Positions 18,109-26,078 of a DNA stretch of 41,498 bases are shown in pieces. Each line of letters starts with the position of its first letter. Position 1 is the first letter of the stretch. Below the pieces are notes generated by a model. That model was not told where the DNA came from. It saw nothing but the letters and a program-made list of their open reading frames with translations, and searched no databases. Source of the stretch: Streptomyces sp. GKU 895 (GTDB lineage Bacteria; Actinomycetota; Actinomycetes; Streptomycetales; Streptomycetaceae); the NCBI GenBank assembly GCA_002027195.1, contig MWJO01000079.1, positions 1 through 41,498 of the forward strand, read 5' to 3'. The translations under genes were made by a program, and so were the position numbers.

Positions 18109-18804
18109 GTGCGACTCCACACCCGTGAATGGGGCACCGGCGACCGGACGGCCCTGCTCGTCCACGGCATCATGTCCGACTCCCGCACCTGGCGCCGCGT
18201 CGGCCCGGCCCTCGCGGAGCGCGGTTACCGGGTGATCGCGGCCGACCTGCGCGGCCACGGCCGCTCCCCGCGCGGCGAGTACACCCCGCGGCACTTCGCG
18301 GACGACCTCGCCGACACCCTGCCGGCCGGTGCCGACGTGGTCGTCGGCCACTCCCTCGGCGGGCTCGCCCTGTCCCTCGCGGTGGAGCGGCTGCGCCCCT
18401 CGCGGGCGGTCTACTCCGACCCGGCCTGGGCGTCCCCGGACCCCGAACAGCCGCTGGACCCCGAGGTGTTCGCGTCCGGCAAGAACGTCACCCGCGAGCA
18501 CATAGCGCAGCTCAACCCGCGCTGGGACCCCGAGGACGTCGACGTCGAGGTGGCCACGCTGGCCGACTGGGACGCGGACACCTCGTACTTCCTCGACGGC
18601 CGCCCCCTCACCGGCTTCGTCCCCGACCGTCCGCTGGTGCCCTCCCTCGTCCAACTCGCCGACCCCAGCTTCCTGGTGGGCGCCGAGGACGTGGCGCGGC
18701 TGCGGGCGAGCGGCTTCGAGGTCCGCACCGTCACCGGGGCGGGGCACACCATCCACCGTGACGACTTCGACGGCTTCATGAAGTCCCTGGACGGCTGGAT
18801 CTGA
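18109..18804 (+). CDS. Alpha/beta fold hydrolase
   Basis: A 231-residue protein from the GTG at 18109 with AAAGGA upstream. The oxyanion-hole motif is LLVHGIMSDSRTW, the nucleophile elbow is VVGHSLGGLALS (Ser in GHSLG), and the catalytic His is in GAGHTIHRDDFDGF near the C-terminus. DLRGHGRSPRGEY is typical of the AB_hydrolase_1 family. The substrate is unknown. It converges on the FAD monooxygenase gene with a 12-bp gap and no clear terminator between. Confidence 0.88.
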   Translation: MRLHTREWGTGDRTALLVHGIMSDSRTWRRVGPALAERGYRVIAADLRGHGRSPRGEYTPRHFADDLADTLPAGADVVVGHSLGGLALSLAVERLRPSRAVYSDPAWASPDPEQPLDPEVFASGKNVTREHIAQLNPRWDPEDVDVEVATLADWDADTSYFLDGRPLTGFVPDRPLVPSLVQLADPSFLVGAEDVARLRASGFEVRTVTGAGHTIHRDDFDGFMKSLDGWI

Positions 18805-18816
18805 CCGGCCGCCCCC

Positions 18817-19931
18817 TCAGGCCGCCAACTTGCTGTCCCAGTCGAGCAGGCGGACGAGGTCGTCCTCGCCGGGGCGGGGCGCCCCGGTGGGCCGGCCGCC
18901 CCGGGAGAGGGTGCCACTGACGGTGATGTTGTGTTCCACGCGCGGGCGGCGGAGCGCCTCGTAGCGGGTGAGCGCCGCGTCGAGATCCGGGGCGTCCCGC
19001 AGGGACTTGGCGAGGACGACCGCGTCCTCCAGCGCCATCGACGCCCCCTGTCCGGTCGCGGGGGACGCCGCGTGGGCCGCGTCGCCCACGAGCAGGGTCC
19101 GCGCGGAGCGCCAGGGGGTGCCGACGGGTATCTCGGTGGCGTCGGTGACGAAGATGTCGTCGCGGGTGGCCGCGACGATGTCCGCGGCGGGCCCGCTGTC
19201 CGCGCGCAGCAGTTCCACCAGCGGCTCCCGCCACCCACCGGGCGCCTTGGGCGGTACGTCTGCCACGCGGGCGAACCAGTGCGTCTCCCCGTCGGGCGAC
19301 ACCGCGTACCCGAAAGCGGCCCGGCTGCCGCGCACCATGGTGATCTGCCCGGCGGCGCCCGGTGGGCGGGCGGCGCGGTGTAACCGTAGAAGACGCGCTG
19401 CCCGGCGTACTGCGGGCGTACGCCGGGGGCGATGGTCTCCCGGACGGTGGAGTGGAGGCCGTCGGCGCCGACGAGCAGGTCGGCCGTCGCACTGGTGCCG
19501 TCGGAGAAGCGGGCGGTGACGCCGTCCGGGCCCTCCTCGACCGCGGTCAGCCGCACCCCGTGCCGGACGTCGATGCCCCGGCGTACCGCCTCCGCCTGGA
19601 GCGCGGCGTTGAGGTCGCCGCGGCGCACGCACCGGAACCGCAGGCGCGGATCGTCGGCCTCGCCCAGCGGCCCCCGCCCCATCTCCTCGCCCGCCGCGTC
19701 GAGCACCCGCATCTCCCGCAGCGGGAACCCGACCGTCCTGACGGCGGCATCGGCGTCGATCTGGGCGAGGGCCCGCATGCCGTTGCTCGCCAGGGTGAGG
19801 AACGCCCCCAGGTCCTCGGCCGAGTCGTGATGCGCCTCGTGCACGACGACGTCGGCGCCCGCCTTGTGCAGCGCCAACGCCGTTGCCGTACCGCCGATTC
19901 CGCCCCCGATGACCCTCGCTCGTATGCGCAT
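18817..19931 (-). pseudogene. FAD-dependent monooxygenase (PHBH-like), frame broken once
   Basis: The N-terminal FAD-binding Rossmann motif is VIGGGIGGTATALALHKAGADV from residue 7, quoted here in two overlapping parts because of its length: VIGGGIGGTATALAL and LALHKAGADV. The second FAD motif DLLVGADGLHSTVRETI and the C-terminal RTLLVGDAAHAASPATGQGA define a group A aromatic-type flavin monooxygenase of about 370 residues. The frame shifts near 19360. Adding one C there gives GYTAPPAHPGAAGQITMVRG and continues to the stop at 18817. The substrate is unknown. It may form a unit with the oxidoreductase pair upstream, but the 54-nt gap is the only evidence. Confidence 0.85.
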
Positions 19932-19985
19932 GTGGACGAACGTACCCGGGACAACTGCCCGTACGGGAGCGGGGGTTCGGACGGG

Positions 19986-21011
19986 TCAGGTGCCCGACAG
20001 GTCCAGCAGCACCTTGGAGGCCACCGTGCGGTCCTGGGCCGCGGCGAACGCGGCGACGGCCCGGTCCAGCGGGAAGGTGTGCGTGACGACCGGGTCGACC
20101 GGCAGGCCTTCGGCGAGCAGGGCGAGCGCCTCGTCGAACTCGGTGTCGAAGCGGAAGGCGCCCCGCAGTTCGAGTTCCCGGGTGACCACGACATTGCCCA
20201 ACAGCCCGATCTCGCCCGGCGGAAGCAGACCGAGGAGGACGACGGTCCCGCCGCGGTGGACGCGTTCCACACAGGTGCGCAGCCCCGCCGGGGCGCCGGA
20301 CGCCTCGATCGCGAGATCGAAGTCACCTGCCCAGGACGGGCCTTCGGGCCGGTCCGCCCGTACCGTCGCCGTGGCACCGACCGCCGTCGCGATGCGCAGC
20401 GGCTCGTCGAAGAGGTCACTGACGACGACCTCGGCGGCGCCCCGCCGCCGCAGCGCGGCCACGACCAGGCAGCCGATCGGCCCCGCGCCGGTGACGAGGA
20501 CCCGCCGGCCGCGCACCTCGCCCGCCCGGTTGACGGCGTGCAGCGCCACCGACAGCGGCTCGGCGAGGACGGCCCGCCGCAGCCCGAGGCCCGGCGGCAG
20601 CACCCGGATCTGCTCGGCGGGCACGGTGATGGTCTGCGCGAACCCGCCCTGCACATGCGGGGTGTGGGCGGCGCTGCCGAGATACCGGGTACGGGCGCAG
20701 ATGTTGCGCCGGCCGCCGGTGCACTCGGGGCAGGTGCCGCAGGGCGTGGCGGGGTGGACGGCGACGGGTGTGCCGGGTGCCGGGCCGTCGGTGCCGGGGC
20801 CGAGGGCGGCGACATGGCCGACCACCTCGTGGCCCAGCACCATGGGCTCGCGCAGGGCGAAGTCGCCGACCCGGCCGTGGTAGTAGTGCAGGTCGCTGCC
20901 GCAGATCCCGCCGAGGGCGACGGCGACGGCGACCTCACCGGCACCGGGACCGTCGTACGGCCGTTCCTCGACCCGGAGATCACCGGCTCCGTGGACGACA
21001 CAGGCGTGCAT
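19986..21011 (-). CDS. Zinc-dependent medium-chain dehydrogenase, L-idonate 5-dehydrogenase-like
   Basis: A 341-residue MDR-family enzyme. Catalytic zinc ligands are in GGICGSDLHYYHG and LGHEVVGHV. The structural zinc loop is C-x2-C-x2-C-x7-C (CGTCPECTGGRRNIC). The NAD-binding Rossmann motif is VLVTGAGPIGCLVVAALR. Closest known activity is oxidation of L-idonate to 5-keto-D-gluconate; other polyols such as sorbitol remain possible. The pairing with a gluconate-5-dehydrogenase-type SDR is the classic idnD-idnO combination. GAGGAG (minus strand, 21017-21022) is a strong ribosome binding site 5 nt before the ATG. A 250-bp inserted element now separates it from its upstream partner. Confidence 0.87.
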   Translation of the reverse strand: MHACVVHGAGDLRVEERPYDGPGAGEVAVAVALGGICGSDLHYYHGRVGDFALREPMVLGHEVVGHVAALGPGTDGPAPGTPVAVHPATPCGTCPECTGGRRNICARTRYLGSAAHTPHVQGGFAQTITVPAEQIRVLPPGLGLRRAVLAEPLSVALHAVNRAGEVRGRRVLVTGAGPIGCLVVAALRRRGAAEVVVSDLFDEPLRIATAVGATATVRADRPEGPSWAGDFDLAIEASGAPAGLRTCVERVHRGGTVVLLGLLPPGEIGLLGNVVVTRELELRGAFRFDTEFDEALALLAEGLPVDPVVTHTFPLDRAVAAFAAAQDRTVASKVLLDLSGT

Positions 21012-21029
21012 GGGGACTCCTCGGGGCTA

Positions 21030-21279
21030 GGGGGTGTCTTCTGGATCAGGCCGGCGTCGCGGGGTCTGGCACGCACTCCCCCACTGCCCTAAAGGCGTGG
21101 GGGGACCCCCAGCCGCGTTGTCGTCGGTTGCCGACTCCCCCACTCTCGACTTCGCTCGAGCGGGGGACCCCCATCGCGTCGCCGCCCTCCTCCGCCTTGC
21201 AGCTGCACGCACCAGACCCCGCTCGGGTTGGCCGGTCCGCACCGTTCCTTGCAGCCGGCCTGATCCAGAAGACACCCCC
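21030..21279. mobile_element. MITE-like element, 26-bp perfect terminal inverted repeats, TA target duplication
   Basis: Positions 21030-21055 and 21254-21279 are perfect inverted repeats, starting GGGGGTGTCTTC. The flanking dinucleotides are TA on both sides (21028-21029 and 21280-21281). A further subterminal pair, GCGGGGTCTGG (21059-21069) and its complement (21212-21222), lies inside. The interior also has two GC hairpins with CCCCCAC...GGGGGACCCCC motifs, of the sort often seen between Streptomyces genes. There is no transposase frame. A TA target is typical of IS630/Tc1-mariner transposases, which would have to act in trans. It splits the stop codon of idnO: removal with one TA regenerates TAG followed 15 nt later by the idnD ATG. 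Confidence 0.75.
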
Positions 21280-22048
21280 TACAGAACGGAGAGCATGCCG
21301 CCGTCGACGTACACGAGCTGTCCGTTGACGAAGTCGGAGGCGGGGGAGGACAGGAAGAGCAGGGCGCGACGAGGTCCTCGACCTTGCCCCAGCGGCCGGC
21401 GGGGGTCCGTCCGCGCACCCAGGCGCTGAACTCCTCGTCGGCGACCAGGGCGGAGGTCAGCTCGGTGTCGAAGTAGCCGGGGCCGATGCCGTTGACCTGG
21501 ATGCCGTGCGGGCCGAGGTCGGCGCACATGCCCTTGGTGAGCATCTTCAGGCCGCCCTTGGTGGCCGAGTAGGGGGCGATGCCGGGGCGGACCGCCTCGC
21601 TCTGCAACGAGCAGACGTTGACGATCTTGCCGTGGCCGCGCGGCACCATGCGCCGGGCGACCTCGCGGCCGACGAGGAAGGCGCTGGTGAGGTTGGTGTC
21701 CAGCAGGCCGTGCCAGTCCTCGTCGGTGAAGTCCAGGAACGGGGCTCGGCGCTGGGCGCCGGTGTTGTTCACCAGGATCTCGATCGGCCCGGCGCGGTCC
21801 TCGATGCGGGCGACGGCGTCGGTGACCGCGGCGGAGTCGGTGACGTCGAAGGCCTCGGCCCGGACCCGGCCGCCGAAGGTCTCCGCGAGCTCCTTGCGGG
21901 CGGCCTCCAAGGCGACGGCGTCGCGGCCGTTCAGGACGACCGTGCAGCCCGCCTCCAGCAGCCCGGTGGCCAGCGCCCGGCCGATGCCACGGCTCGAACC
22001 GGTCACCAGGGCCACCTTGCCGGTGACGTCGAAGAGAGGATGACTCAT
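21279..22048 (-). pseudogene. SDR oxidoreductase, gluconate 5-dehydrogenase-like, frame broken once
   Basis: Start ATG at 22048. The nucleotide motif is VTGSSRGIGRALA, NNTGAQ replaces the usual NNAG, and the catalytic Ser/Tyr/Lys are in CSLQSEA and YSATKGG. This fits IdnO-type 5-keto-D-gluconate 5-reductases (about 255 residues). The frame is lost near 21366. Adding one base gives KVEDLVGALLFLSSPASDFV and continues to GGMLSVL and the TAG at 21279-21281. That stop codon is formed by the TA target and the first base of the inserted element. The AT-rich divergent region to the IclR gene supplies a TTGAGT-17-AATAGA promoter. Confidence 0.83.
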
Positions 22049-22054
22049 CGCTAC

Positions 22055-22095
22055 TTTTCTATTCAATGAAAAACTTATCCACTCAATGGTAATCT
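22055..22095. promoter_or_regulatory. Divergent idnO / iclR promoter and likely IclR operator
   Basis: This 54-bp spacer is strikingly AT-rich. On the minus strand TTGAGT (22081-22086) and AATAGA (22058-22063) are 17 nt apart, driving idnO. TTTTC-N8-GAAAA (22055-22072) is a dyad over that -10. TCAATG occurs at 22063 and 22083, two helical turns apart. On the plus strand TAATCT (22090-22095) is 7 nt before the IclR ATG, so that transcript may be leaderless. Confidence 0.6.
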
Positions 22096-22102
22096 GCGGA
22101 GT

Positions 22103-22871
22103 ATGAGTGCCACCAGTGACGTGCCCGCCGATGTCGTCGGCCGGGCGATCCGGCTGCTCGTCCTGGTCGGCGAGCACCCGCACGGCATCACGCTCTCCGA
22201 ACTGGCCCGGGCCAGCGGTGTCGCCGTCAGCACCGCGCACCGGCTGGTCAACTCCCTGTGCCGGGAAGGCCTGGTGGAGTTCGAGACCGCCGGCAAGCGC
22301 TACAAGCCGGGCCTCCGGCTCTTCCAGCTCGGCCAGCAGGCGGGCCAGGTCTACGGATTCGCCGGCACCGCCCTCCCCGTGATGCAGCGCGTGACACGGC
22401 AGACCGAGGAGGCCACCTTGATGTCCGTCCTCGACGGCACCCGCCATCTCTACGTGCACTACGTCGACGGCCCGTTGCCGGTCGGCGTCCGCAGCGACCC
22501 CGGCCGGCACGGCCCGCTGCACTGCACCTCCATGGGCAAGGTCCTCATGGCCTTCGCCTCGGAGGACGTCCGCGAGGACCTCCTCGACCGCGTCGAGCTC
22601 ACCCCGCACGGCCCCCGGAGCATCACCGACCGGGACGTCCTGCGCGAGGAGGTCGCCCGCGCCGCCGGACGCGGCTACGCCACGGCGGACGAGGAGCACC
22701 ACGCGGGCCTGCGCGCCGTCGCCGTACCCGTCGTCGCCCGACGGCACCGTCTTCGCGGCGCTGTCCACCGCGGCGCCCGCCTTCCGCCGCAGCATGGACG
22801 ACATGGTGGCGATGGTGCCGGTGCTGAGGGCGGCAGCGGAGGAATTGGGGGTACGACTGCCGGCGCGGTGA
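22103..22871 (+). pseudogene. IclR-family transcriptional regulator, frame broken once near the C-terminus
   Basis: The N-terminal winged helix is clear (AIRLLVLVGEHPHGITLSEL, ARASGVAVSTAHRLVNSL, GLVEFETAGKRYKPGLRL). The IclR effector domain follows (VDGPLPVGVRSDPGRHGPLH, CTSMGKVLMAF). Near 22736-22740 one extra C shifts the frame; dropping it gives VVADGTVFAALSTAAPAF and the natural end LGVRLPAR at 22871. Without correction the frame runs on antisense through meaB, which is clearly wrong. As a divergent neighbour it probably represses the idnO-idnD-like genes in response to a sugar acid. Start ATG 22103 sits close to a -10, with only GGAG nearby. Confidence 0.85.
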
Positions 22872-22887
22872 CCCTTGGAACCGGCTT

Positions 22888-23871
22888 TCAGCGGTTCTTG
22901 ACCCCGAACGCCTTCAAGATGCGCTCTGCCGCCAGCGTGGCCGTCAACTCCCCGTCCCTGACCTGCTGTTCGAGATCGGGGGCGAGCGCACGGACCGCCG
23001 GGTCGGCGTGCAGACGGTCCAGGAGCTCGTCGCGGACCATGCTCCAGGTCCAGTCGATCTGCTGGTCGCGGCGCTTGGCGGTGAGGCGGCCCGTGGAGTC
23101 CAGCAGGGTGCGGTGCTGCTCGATCCGCTCCCAGACCGTGTCCAGACCCGTCGACTCACGGGCGCTGCAACTCAGCACCGGCGGGGTCCAGGCCGGGTCC
23201 GGGCCGTGCATCAGCCGCAGCGCGCCCGCCAGTTCACGGGCGGCGGCCCGGGCGTCGCGCTCGTGCGGGCCGTCCGCCTTGTTCACGGCGATCACGTCGG
23301 CCAGCTCCAGGACGCCCTTCTTGATGCCCTGGAGCTGGTCGCCCGTGCGGGCCAGGGTGAGGAGCAGGAAGGTGTCGACCATGCCGGCGACCGTGGTCTC
23401 GGACTGGCCGACGCCGACCGTCTCCACCAGGATCACGTCGTAGCCCGCCGCCTCCATGACCACGATCGACTCACGGGTCGCCTTGGCCACACCGCCCAGC
23501 GTCCCGGCGGTGGGGGAGGGGCGCACGAAGGCCGCCGGGTCGACGGCCAGGCGCTCCATGCGGGTCTTGTCGCCGAGGATCGAACCGCCGGTCCGCGTGG
23601 AGGACGGGTCCACGGCGAGGACCGCCACCCGGTGACCGAGGCCCGTCAGCAGGGTGCCGAAGGCGTCGATGAAGGTGGACTTGCCGACGCCGGGCACCCC
23701 GCTGATCCCGATCCGCCGCGACCGTCCGCTGTGCGGGAGCAGCGCGGTGAGCAACTCCTGCGCCAGCACCCGGTGTTGGGGGCGGGTCGACTCGACGAGC
23801 GTGATGGCGCGCGCGATGATCGCCCGCTTCCCGTCGAGCACGCCCTTCACATAGGCGTCGACATCGATCAC
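22888..23871 (-). CDS. meaB: Methylmalonyl-CoA mutase-associated GTPase MeaB
   Basis: A 327-residue G3E-family P-loop GTPase that protects methylmalonyl-CoA mutase and gates adenosylcobalamin loading. Walker A is GISGVPGVGKSTFID near residue 57-70. DPSSTRTGGSILGDKTRM is the family switch region. VETVGVGQSE and VNKADG are the switch II and NKxD motifs. Start is a GTG at 23871, inside the second unit of a 35-bp tandem duplication whose first unit overlaps the mutB stop. The upstream unit supplies an AAGGG ribosome binding site 6 nt before the GTG. It is the last gene of the mutA-mutB-meaB operon. Confidence 0.95.
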   Translation of the reverse strand: MIDVDAYVKGVLDGKRAIIARAITLVESTRPQHRVLAQELLTALLPHSGRSRRIGISGVPGVGKSTFIDAFGTLLTGLGHRVAVLAVDPSSTRTGGSILGDKTRMERLAVDPAAFVRPSPTAGTLGGVAKATRESIVVMEAAGYDVILVETVGVGQSETTVAGMVDTFLLLTLARTGDQLQGIKKGVLELADVIAVNKADGPHERDARAAARELAGALRLMHGPDPAWTPPVLSCSARESTGLDTVWERIEQHRTLLDSTGRLTAKRRDQQIDWTWSMVRDELLDRLHADPAVRALAPDLEQQVRDGELTATLAAERILKAFGVKNR

Positions 23872-23906
23872 AGCACGCCCTTCACATCCGCGTCGACATC
23901 GATCAC
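23837..23906 (-). repeat. 35-bp tandem duplication of the meaB start region
   Basis: Units 23837-23871 and 23872-23906 abut and differ only at two bases (23853-23854 versus 23888-23889). Each carries GTGATCGATGTCGAC on the minus strand. The upstream copy opens a 12-codon frame (VIDVDADVKGVL, stop) whose GTG overlaps the mutB TGA and whose TGA overlaps the meaB GTG. Confidence 0.9.
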
Positions 23907-26078
23907 AGCTCGTGCCCGAGGTCCGACGACAGCCGCTGCACCAGGTCGTACGCCGCGTCCGGGATCACCGTCCCGGGCGGGAACACGGCCGCCGCGCCCA
24001 TCTCCAGGAGTGTGGGCACGTCCTGCGGCGGGATCACCCCACCGACGACGATCATGATGTCCTCGCGCCCCTCCTCGGCCAGCTGCTCCTTGAGCGCCGG
24101 TACGAGGGTGAGGTGACCGGCCGCCAGCGACGACACCCCGACGATGTGCACGTCCGCCTCGACGGCCTGCCGGGCCACCTCGGCCGGGGTCTGGAACAGG
24201 GGGCCGACGTCGACGTCGAAGCCGAGGTCGGCGAACGCGGTCGCGATGACCTTCTGGCCGCGGTCATGGCCGTCCTGGCCCATCTTGGCGACCAGGATGC
24301 GCGGGCGCCGGCCCTCCGCCTCCTCGAAGGCGTCGACCAGGGCGCGGGTGCGGTCCACGGACGGGGACTCCCCTGCTTCGTTGCGGTACACGCCGGTGAT
24401 CGTACGGATCTGGCTCGCGTGCCGGCCGTACACCTTCTCCAGGGCGTCGGAGATCTCACCGACGGTCGCCTTGGCGCGGGCGGCGTTCACCGCCAGCTCC
24501 AGCAGGTTGCCCTCGCCGCCCGCCGCGCGGGTCAGCGCGTCCAGCGCGTCCTGGCAGGCCCGCTCGTCGCGCTCGGCGCGCAGCCGGCGCAGCTTCTCGA
24601 TCTGCTGGGCGCGCACGGAGGAGTTGTCGACCTTGAGGACCTCGATCGCCTCGTCGTTCTCCACCCGGTACTTGTTGACGCCGATCACCGGCTGCCCGTC
24701 CGGAGTCGATGCGGGCCTGGGTGCGGGCCGCGGCCTCCTCGATGCGCAGCTTCGGGATGCCGGCGTCGATGGCCTTGGCCATGCCGCCCGCCGCCTCGAC
24801 CTCCTGGATGTGCTGCCAGGCCTTGCGCGCGAGGTCGTACGTCAGCTTCTCGACGTACGCGCTGCCGCCCCACGGGTCGATGACCCGGGTGGTGCCCGAC
24901 TCCTGCTGGAGCAGCAGCTGGGTGTTGCGGGCGATGCGCGCGGAGAAGTCGGTGGGCAGCGCGAGCGCCTCGTCGAGGGCGTTGGTGTGCAGCGACTGCG
25001 TGTGGCCCTGCGTCGCCGCCATCGCCTCGACACACGTGCGGGTGACGTTGTTGAAGACGTCCTGCGCGGTGAGCGACCAGCCGGAGGTCTGCGAATGGGT
25101 GCGAAGGGAAAGGGACTTGGTGTTCTTCGGGTCGAACTGCTTGACCAGCTTCGCCCACAGCAGGCGCGCCGCGCGCAGCTTGGCGACCTCCATGAAGAAG
25201 TTCATGCCGATCGCCCAGAAGAACGACAGCCGCGGCGCGAACGCGTCGACGTCCAGGCCCGCTTCACGCCCCGCGCGGATGTACTCCACACCGTCCGCGA
25301 GCGTGTACGCCAGCTCCAGGTCGGCCGTCGCACCCGCCTCCTGGATGTGGTAGCCGGAGATCGAGATGGAGTTGTACCGCGGCATCCGCTGCGAGGTGAA
25401 GGCGAAGATGTCGGAGATGATCCGCATCGACGGCTTCGGCGGATAGATGTAGGTGTTGCGGACCATGAACTCCTTGAGGATGTCGTTCTGGATGGTCCCG
25501 GCCAACTTCTCGGGCGGTACGCCCTGTTCCTCCGCGGCGACGATGTAGAGGGCCAGCACCGGCAGCACCGCGCCGTTCATCGTCATCGACACGGTCATCT
25601 TGTCGAGGGGGATCCCGTCGAAGAGCTGCCGCATGTCGTAGATCGAGTCGATGGCCACGCCCGCCATGCCGACGTCACCGGTCACGCGCGGGTGGTCGCT
25701 GTCGTAACCCCGGTGCGTGGGCAGGTCGAAGGCGACCGACAGGCCCTTCTGACCGGCGGCGAGGTTGCGGCGGTAGAAGGCGTTGGACTCCTCGGCGGTG
25801 GAGAAGCCCGCGTACTGGCGGATCGTCCAGGGCTGGTTGACGTACATCGTCGGGTACGGGCCGCGCAGATACGGCGCCATGCCCGGACGCGTGTCCAGGA
25901 AGTCCAGGCCCTCCAGGTCCTGCCCCGTGTAGAGCGGCTTGACCGGGATGCCCTCCGGGGTCTCCCAGAGCAGGTCGTCGCCGTCACCGGCCTTCTTGAC
26001 GGCCGCCTGCCAGTCGTCGGCGGTGCCGGTGGCGGCCGGGGTTCCGAGATCGATCCCGGAGAAGTCGGGGACGGTCAT
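23903..26078 (-). pseudogene. mutB: Methylmalonyl-CoA mutase large (alpha) subunit, frame broken once
   Basis: Corrected length is about 724 residues, normal for the family. The N-terminal TIM-barrel half includes PYPTMYVNQPWTIRQYAGFS (CoA-binding region), DLPTHRGYDSDHPRV and MTVSMTMNGAVLP. The C-terminal cobalamin-binding domain has DGHDRG (the His replaces the lower axial ligand), VGVSSLAAGH and VVGGVIPPQD. One extra base in CCC at 24695-24697 breaks the frame; without it SGRQPVIGVNKYRVENDEAI reads through. A conserved catabolic enzyme interrupted only by a homopolymer base is most simply a sequence error. Start ATG 26078 overlaps the mutA stop (ATGA). It interconverts succinyl-CoA and methylmalonyl-CoA, a source of polyketide extender units. 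Confidence 0.93.

Noticed and set aside
16853..21011. A natural-product gene cluster (ferredoxin, methyltransferase, hydrolase, FAD monooxygenase, dehydrogenase)
   Set aside because: No core synthase, carrier protein, precursor peptide, dedicated exporter or resistance gene. Genes are on both strands and the dehydrogenase belongs with idnO and IclR.
21060..21240. A small protein-coding gene in the interior of the MITE-like element
   Set aside because: Frames exist on both strands but cover palindromic GC hairpins and lack ribosome binding sites. They are likely the spurious peptides produced by this repeat.
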